A DNA stretch of 41,287 nt from Pseudoalteromonas shioyasakiensis (GCF_022398475.1 NZ_JAKEVM010000023.1:1-41287), one strand, 5' to 3'. Shown: positions 17,485 through 25,514, counted from the stretch's first letter. Numbers and translations are program-made. Notes: a model not told the origin generated them from the sequence alone.

Positions 17485-17835
17485 TTACTCTTCAAGTTCA
17501 ACCATGTCTTTAGCCTCGATGTCACCAGATAGGAGCTTTACTGTGGCAAAGTGATCATTAACGATCTCTGTAATTTGTACCGTACCCACTTTTTCAATGG
17601 TGTACGAATCTTCACCTTCATCAGGTGCTATTACCTCAAGAAAACGAATAACACTGTATTTTTGTCCTACTTCGGCACCATGTTTAGCACCAATACAAAT
17701 AAGAGTTCTACCTGTAGACTGCTCAACCACTTGGCCCCTCATGAAATTTTTATGATAAAAAGGAGTATTAGAACAACCTGCTAAAAAGAAGCCAAATACA
17801 AATATCAGTAGAATTTTCACATTGATTGTTTTCAT
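17485..17835 (-). CDS. Small lipoprotein with SH3-like beta-barrel
   Basis: 116 residues with a lipoprotein signal: charged start, hydrophobic segment ILLIFVFGFFLAG and the acylated Cys in LAGC (residue 21). Ser at +2 predicts outer-membrane sorting. The rest (RGQVVEQSTGRTLICIGAKHGAEVGQKYSVIR, then beta strands to the C terminus) resembles the small SH3-like domains at the end of FlgT and related envelope proteins. There is no obvious metal site (only one Cys outside the lipobox). It lies between the HMA-like gene (36 nt) and the phosphorylase gene. Role in copper resistance unknown. Confidence 0.75.
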   Translation of the reverse strand: MKTINVKILLIFVFGFFLAGCSNTPFYHKNFMRGQVVEQSTGRTLICIGAKHGAEVGQKYSVIRFLEVIAPDEGEDSYTIEKVGTVQITEIVNDHFATVKLLSGDIEAKDMVELEE

Positions 17836-17871
17836 TATTTTTTCCTCATCTAACTTATAAATTGATTGAAC

Positions 17872-18243
17872 TTACTTATTTTTCCGACTTGCACTCGGAG
17901 GAACTTTGTGACAACTCCACGGCTTATGTTCTGAATTATCTTTTACGTTTTGATCAACAAATTTGTAGTAGCTTTCTTTGGTATGTGTCCACCAATCATC
18001 ATGAACATCGGCACCATGTTTACGAATCACTTCCTCTATCCCATCAAGGCTTATATTTACAGCATCGTAAGCTAGGTGAATTTCACCTTCTTTTATGTTG
18101 TAACTGACTTCATCTATACCAAAAAGCTGATCAATTTCTTTGACTAACTCATCACACTTTTCTTCTGTGACATTACTCAATCTCAAATTGCGAACAACTA
18201 AGTTCTGCTCTCTAACGCCAACTCTATGCTCTAAATCACTCAT
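17872..18243 (-). CDS. HMA-like ferredoxin-fold protein lacking CxxC
   Basis: A 123-residue cytoplasmic protein. Residues 15-75 have the beta-alpha-beta-beta-alpha-beta pattern of heavy-metal-associated domains (NLVVRNL, then TEEKCDELVKEIDQLFGIDEVSYNIKEGEIHLAYDA), but the metal loop carries no CxxC, only one Cys in the first helix. A Trp-rich tail DDWWTHTKESYYKFVD and HKPWSCHKVPP follow; the late Cys/His could form a site. It may be a degenerate chaperone or partner-binding domain. It sits 10 nt after the Met/His-rich gene in the leftward copper operon. Confidence 0.65.
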   Translation of the reverse strand: MSDLEHRVGVREQNLVVRNLRLSNVTEEKCDELVKEIDQLFGIDEVSYNIKEGEIHLAYDAVNISLDGIEEVIRKHGADVHDDWWTHTKESYYKFVDQNVKDNSEHKPWSCHKVPPSASRKNK

Positions 18244-18253
18244 AACTTATCTC

Positions 18254-18676
18254 CTAATGTGAGTGTGAATGTTGTGGGTTAATACCTTTCATTTCTGCCA
18301 TCTTTTCTCTCATTTTAAGCATCATGTTTTCCATCATTTCCAGGTGATGTTCAGCCATCTTGACTTGCTTTTCCACTGACATTACTTCCACGTTGTTGTG
18401 CATGCATTGCATCATCTTCATCATTGAGCTGTAATATTCAGCCAACATCAGCTTTTGCTTTACAGGATTACTTTCAGCTTTGATGGCAAGAACTTCCTTT
18501 TTCATTTCCACCATCTTTTTATTCATTGTTCCCATGTTCTCATGTGACATTGCTATGCTTTGATGCATATCAGCTTTGTTCGCACCTTCATGTTTATGCT
18601 CATTGTTTTGGGAAAATGAGCTAGTGGTTACCAGTAGTGAACCAATAAATAAAACTGATTTAGTTAACGTTTTCAT
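18254..18676 (-). CDS. Met/His-rich periplasmic protein
   Basis: 140 residues with a signal peptide (LTKSVLFIGSLLVTTSSFS). The mature part is almost entirely helical with many Met and His: HKHEGANKADMHQSIAMSHENMGTMNKKM, SSMMKMMQCMHNN, HHLEMMENMMLKMREKMAEMKG and the tail HSHSH. Such composition suits Cu(I)/Ag(I) binding in the periplasm; it may form a helical hairpin. No named family is recognised. The ATG lies within the last codons of the upstream methyltransferase-like gene (17-nt overlap). Confidence 0.75.
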   Translation of the reverse strand: MKTLTKSVLFIGSLLVTTSSFSQNNEHKHEGANKADMHQSIAMSHENMGTMNKKMVEMKKEVLAIKAESNPVKQKLMLAEYYSSMMKMMQCMHNNVEVMSVEKQVKMAEHHLEMMENMMLKMREKMAEMKGINPQHSHSH

Positions 18677-19325
18677 GATTTTTACCTTCTACACTTTTAT
18701 TAAAATTTGGGATCCAACTTGGTGTCGACTTCATATACCTGTGGTACTCCGAACCAAATTCAGCAATCGCTTGTGCTTCTTCGCGTTTCGCTAGTTTGAA
18801 GTAAACAACGACTAAGATCGGAAACATCGCAAGTGTTGGGATTGTCGGCCATTGCAATAAAAAGCCAAACATAATTAGAATGAAAGCTACATACTGTGGG
18901 TGGCGACACCTTGCATACCATCCAGTTGTAGCCAATTGATGATGTTTTTGAGCATGATGCAATACGTTCCATGCTGACGACAGCATGAAGAAACCAGCAG
19001 CTATAAATACCATGCTAGCAATATGCAATGGATCCCAATGGGCATTACCTTCAAAACCAAAGAAAGTATGTAATAAGTGCCCATTCTCGTGTGCAAAGAA
19101 ATTTACTTCTGGATAGGTTTCTGTCAGCCACCCCGACAGAAAATAGATAGTTAAAGGAAAGCCATACATTTCAGTAAATAGGGCGACGACAAAAGCAGAG
19201 AATGCACCAAGACTTCGCCAATCAGTTGATGTTTTTGGCTTTACGAAACTAAAGGCAAAGAAGATAAATATTGCCGAATTTAGTATCACCATTGACCATA
19301 AGCCATAATCATATGTCTCATTCAT
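18660..19325 (-). CDS. Isoprenylcysteine carboxyl methyltransferase-like membrane protein
   Basis: 221 residues with about five or six hydrophobic segments. The C-terminal half carries the ICMT/PEMT-type S-adenosylmethionine site: RCRHPQYVAFIL, then KREEAQAIAEFGSEYHRYM. Proteins of this group methylate small-molecule or lipid acceptors; the acceptor of the bacterial forms is mostly unknown. Its start overlaps the DUF2933 gene by 8 nt. Its presence in the middle of a copper operon, next to DUF2933 and a P-type ATPase, recurs in metal islands as far as I recall, but the function there is not established. Confidence 0.8.
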   Translation of the reverse strand: MNETYDYGLWSMVILNSAIFIFFAFSFVKPKTSTDWRSLGAFSAFVVALFTEMYGFPLTIYFLSGWLTETYPEVNFFAHENGHLLHTFFGFEGNAHWDPLHIASMVFIAAGFFMLSSAWNVLHHAQKHHQLATTGWYARCRHPQYVAFILIMFGFLLQWPTIPTLAMFPILVVVYFKLAKREEAQAIAEFGSEYHRYMKSTPSWIPNFNKSVEGKNHENVN

Positions 19326-19653
19326 TATCGTTCTCCTTGTGATGAGATTCTTTTCGTCCTTCCTCTAACCCTTGTATGTAGCCATCTCGAAAGGCGGTAT
19401 TTTTTTCTGTGAGTTCTTGAAAGTTCTCCTCCTTTTTCTCATCAGGTGCATGCGAATGATCGTGACCATGTTTACCATGACTTCCATGCATAAAAACGTG
19501 CATCAACGGGCACAATAATAAAATCAAATAAGGAAGAAATTGCACAACATGTTGACCATGTTCAAAGATTAAAAAATAGGTAGCTGCTGCAATAAGCAAT
19601 AATGCAGCCCATCCTGTCGGTGTTGACCAAAATTTTGGGTGTTCATTTTTCAT
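19318..19653 (-). CDS. DUF2933 small membrane protein, His-rich
   Basis: 111 residues: two hydrophobic segments (residues 14-30 and 36-52), then the DUF2933 signature LLCPLMHVFMHGSHGKHGHDHSH, followed by an acidic and charged tail. The Cys-Pro, Met and His cluster at the end of the second helix is a plausible metal site at the membrane surface. Overlaps its neighbours on both sides (11 and 8 nt). Function unknown; family assignment is from motif memory. Confidence 0.75.
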   Translation of the reverse strand: MKNEHPKFWSTPTGWAALLLIAAATYFLIFEHGQHVVQFLPYLILLLCPLMHVFMHGSHGKHGHDHSHAPDEKKEENFQELTEKNTAFRDGYIQGLEEGRKESHHKENDNE

Positions 19654-19996
19654 GTTGGCCTCCGATAGACCGTAAATCTTGCGCTGAAGCTTCAGACTTA
19701 GAATTTATCCAGAAGAGATTATCCACAGGGGAGATACTAACTAGTCCTTCTCCTTCAACGTTGGTATATGCTGCATCAAGCAAAGCTTTAGCAACATGTT
19801 CTGCATCATCGAAGGCAACATAAATGGTCATCACTAAATGTTCAGATAAGTGATTTCTGTTATACGTATCAGCATATGCCCCTCTTCCCATCGCTTTATG
19901 TAAGGTAAAGCCTTTATAGCCATGTGAAAGTAATGCCTCTTCCACTCTTGCCAGTACCATTTCATCAAAAATGGCGGTTACTTTTTTCATATTCAT
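19643..19996 (-). CDS. PII/CutA-like ferredoxin-fold protein
   Basis: 117 residues with the PII-type beta-alpha-beta plan: KKVTAIFDEMVLARVEEALLSHGYKGFTLHKAMGRGAY, a loop with DTYNRNHLSEHL, then VMTIYVAFDDAEHVAKALLDAAYT and GLVSISPVDNLFWI. It lacks the TyrB/T-loop form of GlnB, so nitrogen sensing is unlikely; proteins of this type next to metal exporters are annotated as PII-like or DUF3240-like and may sense metal or nucleotides. The ATG at 19996 follows GGGGGG closely; a second ATG at 19990 is better spaced. It lies between the cupredoxin and DUF2933 genes. Confidence 0.7.
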   Translation of the reverse strand: MNMKKVTAIFDEMVLARVEEALLSHGYKGFTLHKAMGRGAYADTYNRNHLSEHLVMTIYVAFDDAEHVAKALLDAAYTNVEGEGLVSISPVDNLFWINSKSEASAQDLRSIGGQHEK

Positions 19997-20004
19997 AAGC
20001 CCCC

Positions 20005-20358
20005 CTACACGACCTTCAATACACCGCGATACATTTGCATCTGACAGTGAAACTCATGCTCTCCCGGTGATAAGTTCAATAGGGTAATTTGAGTAATTTC
20101 ATTCAATTTAAGCTGTTCGCTTATATCCAATGAAGGAATAAGCATTGTTTCAGCGCAGGGTGATTGATCTTTGCGCATAAACTTCAGGGTGACAGGTTGG
20201 CTAGCAGACACCTGAATTGAGGATGGGGAATACACGCCATCCCTCACTTCAATGAGTACTTCACTACCTTGAACGATTGTTTTATTGGGTTTATATAGCC
20301 AAAACCACCAAACAATCAGCGCGATTAACATTAAGCCTAATAAGTTAATTATCATCAT
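20005..20358 (-). CDS. Membrane-anchored cupredoxin-like protein
   Basis: 117 residues: an N-terminal transmembrane anchor (residues 3-22) with the cupredoxin domain outside. The copper-site residues visible are Cys68 (SPCAE), the HEFHCQMQM segment (His101, His104, Cys105, Met107 or Met109) and the beta-sandwich pattern VYSPSSIQVSASQPVTLKF. This is the EfeO/plastocyanin-like single-domain type seen beside copper ATPases. It may accept Cu(I) delivered to the periplasm by the ATPase. It lies 17 nt after copA (ATPase). Confidence 0.82.
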   Translation of the reverse strand: MMIINLLGLMLIALIVWWFWLYKPNKTIVQGSEVLIEVRDGVYSPSSIQVSASQPVTLKFMRKDQSPCAETMLIPSLDISEQLKLNEITQITLLNLSPGEHEFHCQMQMYRGVLKVV

Positions 20359-20375
20359 TGTGATTCTCCTTAATG

Positions 20376-22706
20376 CTATTTAGCTTTGAACCAGCGAAGT
20401 CGATTCGCATTTGACACAACGGTCAATGACGAAAACGCCATTGCTGCCCCCGCTATAACAGGACTAAGTAGAATGCCAAAGAAAGGATATAAAACACCTG
20501 CTGCAAAAGGTACGCCTGCTACGTTGTAAATAAATGCGCCAAATAAATTTTGTTTGATATTACGTAAAGTCGCTTTACTTACCGCTATGGCATCGGCAAG
20601 ACCATGCAATGAACCGCGCATCAAGGTAATGTCCGCACTTTCTATGGCTACGTCTGTACCTGTGCCTATAGCGAAACCAACATCAGCTAACGCTAGTGCC
20701 GGAGCATCGTTGATGCCATCACCTGTCATACCAACAATTTTGCCACTCTCTTGTAACTTTTTAACCTTATTAGCTTTATCTTCTGGTAGCACTTCAGCAA
20801 GAAATTCACTTATACCCGCTTTTTTAGCAACAGCGGCTGCGGTTTCCTTGTTATCACCTGTAAGCATGATGACGCGTATACCATTAGCCTGAAGACGTTT
20901 GATAGCGGAGATAGAGTCTGACTTAATAGGATCTGCAACAGCAATAATTGCTGCCAATTCGCCATTAACAGCAAAGTACATTGGTGTTTTAGCTTCTTTT
21001 GCTAAAGACTGGGCTTTTCCAACAAAGCCAGTAAGATCTATTCCTTTTAACTTCATTAGTTTATCGTTGCCGAAAAGTAATACTTTATTCTCACAACGTG
21101 CTTCAACACCAAAGCCTGTAATGGCGTTAAAGGCTTTGATGTTTAGCAGTTCGATATTTTTCTCTAACGCACTTTCAACTATCGCTTGAGCCAATGGATG
21201 CTCCGAACCACTCTCTAAACTTGCAGCAAGCTGTAACACGTCATTTTCGTCTGTACCCTTTGCTAAAACAATATCGGTTACCTTCGGTGATCCTTCAGTA
21301 ATGGTGCCCGTTTTATCTAAAATCATGGCTGTGATTTTAGAAGCGGTTTGCAGTGCTTCGCCGTTTCGAATAAGTACACCAGCTTCTGCTGCCTTTCCTA
21401 CTCCGACCATGACAGACATAGGAGTTGCTAAGCCCAAAGCACATGGGCAGGCAATAATTAGTACGGTAGTAGCTGAAACGATGGCAAAAGCAATGGCAGG
21501 CTCAGGGCCAAAGTTAAGCCAAGCTAGAGCACTTAATACTGAGATGATCATGACAACAGGAACGAAATAAGCGGAAATCACATCGGCCAAGCGACCAATA
21601 GGAAGTTTAGAATTTTGCGCTCGTTTCACCATATTAATGATCTGAGCAAGCGCGGTATCTTTACCAACGCGTGTCGCTCTAAACAAAATCATGCCTGACT
21701 TGTTCAAAGTACCAGCGACAACCTCATCTTCTTCGGCTTTCTCAACAGGCATAGGTTCGCCAGTAAGCATGGACTCATCAATAGAGGTATGTCCTTCCAA
21801 CACTACACCATCTACGGGAATTTTTTCACCTGGCTTTACTTTCACAACATCATGAAGCAAAACCTGTTCGATACCTATCTGAACCTCTTTATTATCACGA
21901 ACTACCGTTGCTGTTTTCGCCTGCAATCCAATAAGACGTTTGATAGCTTCAGAGGTTTTTCCTCTGGCTTTTATTTCTAATGCCAAACCTAAATCAATTA
22001 ATCCAATAATCATCGCGGTGGCTTCAAAATAGACATGCCGTGCCATCAATGGAACTGAGTCAGGTGCAAACACAACAACCATTGAATACACCCAAGCCGT
22101 GCCTGTTCCTAAAGCTATTAGAGTGTCCATATTGGCTGAATGATTTTTGAAGCTCTTCCAAGCACCTATATAGAAATGCTTGCCCGAAAAATACATAACA
22201 CCAAAAGTTAAAATGCCAACAATTAGCCAAGATATACGCTCAAAGTTGGTTTCAACAGTCATCTCTCCAACTACAATGCTGTAGATCATCAAAGGAACCC
22301 CGAGTGAGAGGGCAATAAACGTATCGCGTATTAGCTTTTTGTAATATGCCCAATCAGCAGCCTCTTTCTCGTCAAGCGCTTCTATTGCTGAGCTATCATC
22401 GATTGGTTTCGCGTTATAGCCCACAGACTCAACAGCTTTAATCAATTCTTCGGTTTTAGCTGTCCCTGATACTATTACAGTTCTATCAGCAAAATTCATT
22501 TCTGCACTGACTACACCAAGAGTTGCCTTTAAAGCCCCTTCAATTTTGCCAACACAGCTAGCACAACCAGCTCCTTCTATGATGAGCTGTTGGTGATGTG
22601 ATACTTTCTCCAACGTATTCTCCTTACTTTTACACGAAGAGGATTGAGCTTTTGCCTGACAGCAACAGCCGGATTGATTTTCAATATTTGTATTAGTAAT
22701 CACCAT
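20376..22706 (-). CDS. copA: Copper-exporting P1B-type ATPase
   Basis: Exports Cu(I) (or Ag(I)) from cytoplasm to periplasm with ATP. The 776-residue protein has a Cys-rich N terminus (Cys14-16, Cys25), one HMA domain with GAGCASC (48-51), eight membrane helices with CPC at 420-422, TGE at 315-317 and the phosphorylation motif DKTGT (464-468). [11 protein letters not shown] and the HP of SEHPLA (nucleotide domain) are also present. CPC plus the later membrane motifs ([27 protein letters not shown]) indicate the Cu(I) subclass. It starts 8 nt after the MerR regulator gene and leads a long run of copper genes. Confidence 0.95.
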   Translation of the reverse strand: MVITNTNIENQSGCCCQAKAQSSSCKSKENTLEKVSHHQQLIIEGAGCASCVGKIEGALKATLGVVSAEMNFADRTVIVSGTAKTEELIKAVESVGYNAKPIDDSSAIEALDEKEAADWAYYKKLIRDTFIALSLGVPLMIYSIVVGEMTVETNFERISWLIVGILTFGVMYFSGKHFYIGAWKSFKNHSANMDTLIALGTGTAWVYSMVVVFAPDSVPLMARHVYFEATAMIIGLIDLGLALEIKARGKTSEAIKRLIGLQAKTATVVRDNKEVQIGIEQVLLHDVVKVKPGEKIPVDGVVLEGHTSIDESMLTGEPMPVEKAEEDEVVAGTLNKSGMILFRATRVGKDTALAQIINMVKRAQNSKLPIGRLADVISAYFVPVVMIISVLSALAWLNFGPEPAIAFAIVSATTVLIIACPCALGLATPMSVMVGVGKAAEAGVLIRNGEALQTASKITAMILDKTGTITEGSPKVTDIVLAKGTDENDVLQLAASLESGSEHPLAQAIVESALEKNIELLNIKAFNAITGFGVEARCENKVLLFGNDKLMKLKGIDLTGFVGKAQSLAKEAKTPMYFAVNGELAAIIAVADPIKSDSISAIKRLQANGIRVIMLTGDNKETAAAVAKKAGISEFLAEVLPEDKANKVKKLQESGKIVGMTGDGINDAPALALADVGFAIGTGTDVAIESADITLMRGSLHGLADAIAVSKATLRNIKQNLFGAFIYNVAGVPFAAGVLYPFFGILLSPVIAGAAMAFSSLTVVSNANRLRWFKAK

Positions 22707-22714
22707 TTTTCCTC

Positions 22715-23128
22715 CTATGTCTTTTCTATTTGCTCAAAGTTTTCGATGAGATGACAAACCATATGTGGGGTCGGCGCTTTATCTTCCATTTTTTCCCATT
22801 GTGAAATAGCTAATGACATTTTGTTTCGAAGCGTTAGCATGGCTTGAAACTGCTTAGTTGTTTCTTCAAGCCTTTCTTTGATCAGACTTCTGACTAATGG
22901 GCACGCACTTTTGCCATCTTCAGACTCGTTAATAATTTGCATAATATCTGCTACGGAAAAACCAAGTTTTCTAGCACTTAAAATGAATTTAAGTCTCGAT
23001 ACCTCTTTATTCGAATATGACTTGTAGCCGTTCACTGATTTAACAGGTTTTAACAGTCCCAATCGCGTGTAATAGCGTACCGTATCAGCAGTAGTTCGAA
23101 GGCTTTTTGCCAGCTCTGTTACTTTCAT
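22715..23128 (-). CDS. MerR-family heavy-metal-responsive regulator
   Basis: 137 residues: an N-terminal winged helix-turn-helix ([24 protein letters not shown]), the long dimer helix and a metal-site tail. Candidate ligands are Cys76 (SACPLV), matching Cys79 of ZntR and the equivalent in MerR, and His122/Cys125 in PHMVCHLIE. The Cx7C loop of CueR is absent, so calling it CueR would be wrong by motif; the CHLIE tail is of a type I associate with copper islands. It twists the promoter with 19-bp spacer at 23172-23202, so it most likely controls its own operon including the copper ATPase. The inducing metal is not settled. Confidence 0.88.
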   Translation of the reverse strand: MKVTELAKSLRTTADTVRYYTRLGLLKPVKSVNGYKSYSNKEVSRLKFILSARKLGFSVADIMQIINESEDGKSACPLVRSLIKERLEETTKQFQAMLTLRNKMSLAISQWEKMEDKAPTPHMVCHLIENFEQIEKT

Positions 23129-23171
23129 ATTTACTCCTTAGTTTTCCACCTAAGTTTGTACTCTCACCCGC

Positions 23172-23202
23172 AGCTTAGACCTGTGTCTAGAACACAGGTC
23201 AA
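23172..23202 (-). promoter_or_regulatory. MerR-type promoter and operator
   Basis: On the minus strand: -35 TTGACC (23202-23197), a 19-bp spacer, and -10 TAAGCT (23177-23172). The spacer and flanks form a perfect 9-bp dyad GACCTGTGT/ACACAGGTC with 5-nt centre (23178-23200). Nineteen bases instead of 17 and a dyad centred in the spacer are the hallmark of MerR-family targets. The start of transcription would be near 23165, 37 nt before the merR ATG. Confidence 0.88.
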
Positions 23203-23210
23203 GCTCCTCC

Positions 23211-23738
23211 TTATGATTTAATGTACTCAGCTATTGCTACTATCTGTTGATCATTTAGCGGCATTTTAGGCATAGGTGAAGATGAGTTGTTAAACTGAGG
23301 GTTTTGGAGCTTCTTAATAAAGAAGCCGATCCCTTTGTTTTTAATCGTTTCATCTAATGCAGGGCCAAAAGTGCCACCATCACCTTGCAATGAATGGCAA
23401 CCTTGGCAGCCAAATTGAGTAAACAATTGCTTTCCATCAGGCGCTATCGCGTTTTCTGGCTCTATTTTTCTCTCCTGAGGTACGCTTTGGCTAGTCAGCT
23501 CCAAAAATTCAAGAACAGCTTTCGTTTCCTGTCCTGTTAAATGTGCTTTTGCTCGCATGTGCGGCATAATGACTTTCCATTCGGGAATAGAAAACTCATG
23601 CACAGCACGAGCATTATGACATCTTGCACAGTTGTTATTGATCACTTCTGCACCTGATATTTTCTCTTCTGCATAAGAGCTAAAAGCAGACAAAAGAAGT
23701 AAACTGACAACCAGTAATATTTGTAAAATTGATTTCAT
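23211..23738 (-). CDS. Secreted diheme cytochrome c
   Basis: 175 residues from the ATG at 23738, chosen because AAGGGGG lies just ahead and a signal peptide (KSILQILLVVSLLLLSAFSSYA) follows at once; a longer frame to 23801 would overlap the porin gene and lack a signal. Two heme sites: CARCH (37-41) and CQGCH (111-115), each with a possible distal Met (MPHM near 59-62; MPKM near 157-160). The second domain is the usual class I mono-heme fold. It is 13 nt after the porin gene and ends just before the MerR promoter. Electron transfer in the periplasm is secure; its partner is unknown. Confidence 0.87.
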   Translation of the reverse strand: MKSILQILLVVSLLLLSAFSSYAEEKISGAEVINNNCARCHNARAVHEFSIPEWKVIMPHMRAKAHLTGQETKAVLEFLELTSQSVPQERKIEPENAIAPDGKQLFTQFGCQGCHSLQGDGGTFGPALDETIKNKGIGFFIKKLQNPQFNNSSSPMPKMPLNDQQIVAIAEYIKS

Positions 23739-23751
23739 TGTAGTAACCCCC

Positions 23752-24912
23752 TTAGAATCCGTAGCTGTATTGAATAGCGAAGCGTTTATCATCTTCACCA
23801 TCGTGAACAGTTGTATCTTCGTATGTCGCCTTAATGACAGCTCTACTGTCTAACCAGTAATTAATGCCATAAGCCCAACGCTCTGCTTCGTTAATTTTAT
23901 TGGTCTCAGCATATTCAACAACGAAATCTGTCCCCTGTAATACATTGAACATTTTTCCTGCCATAAAGGTTGCTTGGAGATACCAACCATTGCGATCAAA
24001 TGTGGTCACTTTGTTTTCTTCATGTTCATCTTCTTCGAAGTCATCGGTTTCTGTTTTGATGTATTCCCCTCTGACAATGTAGTGGTTACCAATCCAGTTG
24101 ATATCAAAGCCAGTTGCGGTAAAACCAAGTTTTTGATCATCATCATATTTTGCTGTGTAATAGGATGCGCCTACCTCTACTCCCGGTAAAAAAGCGTAGG
24201 AAATACGACCACCAAGCGCTTTATCAGAATTGTTGTCCCCACTTCTTGCTTCAAATGCTAGTTCTGGAAGTTCCAAAGTATGCTCATCAACTTCTTCGTT
24301 CCCTTCCAAAGTAGATTCTTTATCATGGCCTTCTTCTTCATCATCATGAGGTGCTTCAGCAGCAAGACCATTGGTCATATATAAATCAAAGAATATTTTC
24401 TGATTTTTACCTAAAGGAATTATGTGTTGAATACCAACACCAATATCACTCATCACTGGCAGTAAACCTTGCATAGGTTGATATCCACCATGACCACCTA
24501 TCCCACCATAAATGCCGGGAGAGAAAACTGAGCGATTTATCCAACTAGGATGTTGATAAGGACCATATTGACCAAATGGGAGTAAAAGTTTACCTGCGGT
24601 AAAGGTAGTAGTGTCTGAAAGGAAATAATGAATATCAGCATATTCAAGCTCGATCTCGGTTTCCCCTTGTTGATCAATTGATATTTCAGTTTCAGCTTCA
24701 ATATGAATTTTGTCATTGAGACTAAACAAGAATATAGGTATGAATCGTGCACTAAATGCACTGGAATCCATTACTTTACTGTCTTCGTATTTTACATCAC
24801 CATACCCCGCTATCGCGAAGCGACTATTTTCTTGTTGTTCATTCGCTAAAAGTTGTCCACTCACAACAGCTGTAGCTATTGCAATAGGCAATAATTTGAG
24901 CATGTTCATCAT
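23752..24912 (-). CDS. Outer-membrane beta-barrel porin-like protein (LbtU-like)
   Basis: About 386 residues with a signal peptide (LKLLPIAIATAVVSGQLLA) and alternating strands ending in the outer-membrane terminus IQYSYGF. A His/Asp/Glu-rich loop (PHDDEEEGHDKEST, then EEVDEHTLELPE) and a second acidic loop (DDFEEDEHEENK) could bind cations outside. Such proteins are often annotated as LbtU-family siderophore porins in metal islands. Two adjacent ATG codons at 24912 and 24909 and a third at 24903 follow GGGAGG; 24909 or 24903 have better spacing, and a TTG at 24921 precedes the ribosome site and is unlikely. First of two genes behind the secreted Cys-rich gene. Confidence 0.7.
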   Translation of the reverse strand: MMNMLKLLPIAIATAVVSGQLLANEQQENSRFAIAGYGDVKYEDSKVMDSSAFSARFIPIFLFSLNDKIHIEAETEISIDQQGETEIELEYADIHYFLSDTTTFTAGKLLLPFGQYGPYQHPSWINRSVFSPGIYGGIGGHGGYQPMQGLLPVMSDIGVGIQHIIPLGKNQKIFFDLYMTNGLAAEAPHDDEEEGHDKESTLEGNEEVDEHTLELPELAFEARSGDNNSDKALGGRISYAFLPGVEVGASYYTAKYDDDQKLGFTATGFDINWIGNHYIVRGEYIKTETDDFEEDEHEENKVTTFDRNGWYLQATFMAGKMFNVLQGTDFVVEYAETNKINEAERWAYGINYWLDSRAVIKATYEDTTVHDGEDDKRFAIQYSYGF

Positions 24913-24994
24913 GCCTCCCAAAATATTGTGCTAATTGTTCAAAACAGTTGGTTTTCTATACCAACTAATAAGTAACTATGTTTTGATGAGATTG

Positions 24995-25017
24995 GCGAAA
25001 AAAAGACGCACGAATCC
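24995..25017 (-). repeat. Element shared downstream of two RPPI-protein genes
   Basis: 23-nt segment just after the stop of the gene at 25023-25442. It matches 18 of 23 bases with 40834-40856, at the same place after the related gene at 40861-41241; both contain GTGCGTC on the minus strand. It may be retained homology of a duplicated unit or a regulatory element. Confidence 0.5.
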
Positions 25018-25022
25018 CTTAA

Positions 25023-25442
25023 TTAAACAATAATTGGGGGGCGGTAAGGTAAGAGATGTATGCCGGAATCTGGAGAAGGGATTCGTTGAATAATTAATTC
25101 TTTGTTAATGTTGCTGTTAGCTACTTCTTCCTCTTGCTCAAAATAGGCATTAAAATAAAAGCTTGCGCAAAAACCACCTTCACAACAAAAGCAATCATTA
25201 GGATTACATTTTTCACATTCTTCATCGACATGATTGTGTGTAGCATCATGTGAGTTTTCAACGTGGTGGAGGTTATTGTCACTTATTGAATCATAATGAA
25301 TATCTGTAGCAGATTTCATAATGTGTGTAGTAGAAGAATCCTTTTGATGTTCACAACTCATGGGTTCAGCAACAGCAAAACTATGCTGCGAGAGCAACAT
25401 AGTAACCACTATTATTTTAAACCAACTACAGAATCTGAACAT
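25023..25442 (-). CDS. Small secreted Cys-rich protein with C-terminal RPPI motif
   Basis: 139 residues: signal peptide (SWFKIIVVTMLLSQHSFAVA), a His-rich acidic middle, then a Cys cluster CEKCNPNDCFCCEGGFC (seven Cys) and the C-terminal YRPPIIV. Its plan equals that of the proteins at 6515-6874 and 40861-41241. It opens the leftward block in front of the porin and cytochrome genes, and an FNR-type palindrome lies 58 nt upstream. Metal binding in the periplasm is inferred from Cys and His; DUF2946/CzcI-like relation is suggested only by general plan. Confidence 0.72.
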   Translation of the reverse strand: MFRFCSWFKIIVVTMLLSQHSFAVAEPMSCEHQKDSSTTHIMKSATDIHYDSISDNNLHHVENSHDATHNHVDEECEKCNPNDCFCCEGGFCASFYFNAYFEQEEEVANSNINKELIIQRIPSPDSGIHLLPYRPPIIV

Positions 25443-25498
25443 TTTTTCTTCTAGAACACATTAAACCCGTTCACCCTATCATACATTAGAAAACTTTT

Positions 25499-25514
25499 TT
25501 TGATCTAGATCAAA
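25499..25514. promoter_or_regulatory. Perfect FNR/Anr-type palindrome
   Basis: TTTGATCTAGATCAAA holds the FNR consensus TTGAT-N4-ATCAA without mismatch. Its centre is 64 nt upstream of the ATG of the Cys-rich gene (25442), and a -10-like TATGAT follows at 25483-25478 on the minus strand. The spacing is about 6 nt short of a classic class II site, so activation is possible but not certain. Confidence 0.5.

Noticed and set aside
22715..23128. CueR
   Set aside because: The Cx7C Cu(I) loop is missing; only a general MerR-family call is supported.
23739..23801. Longer start for the diheme cytochrome
   Set aside because: It would overlap the porin gene and hide the signal peptide; ATG 23738 has a good ribosome site.
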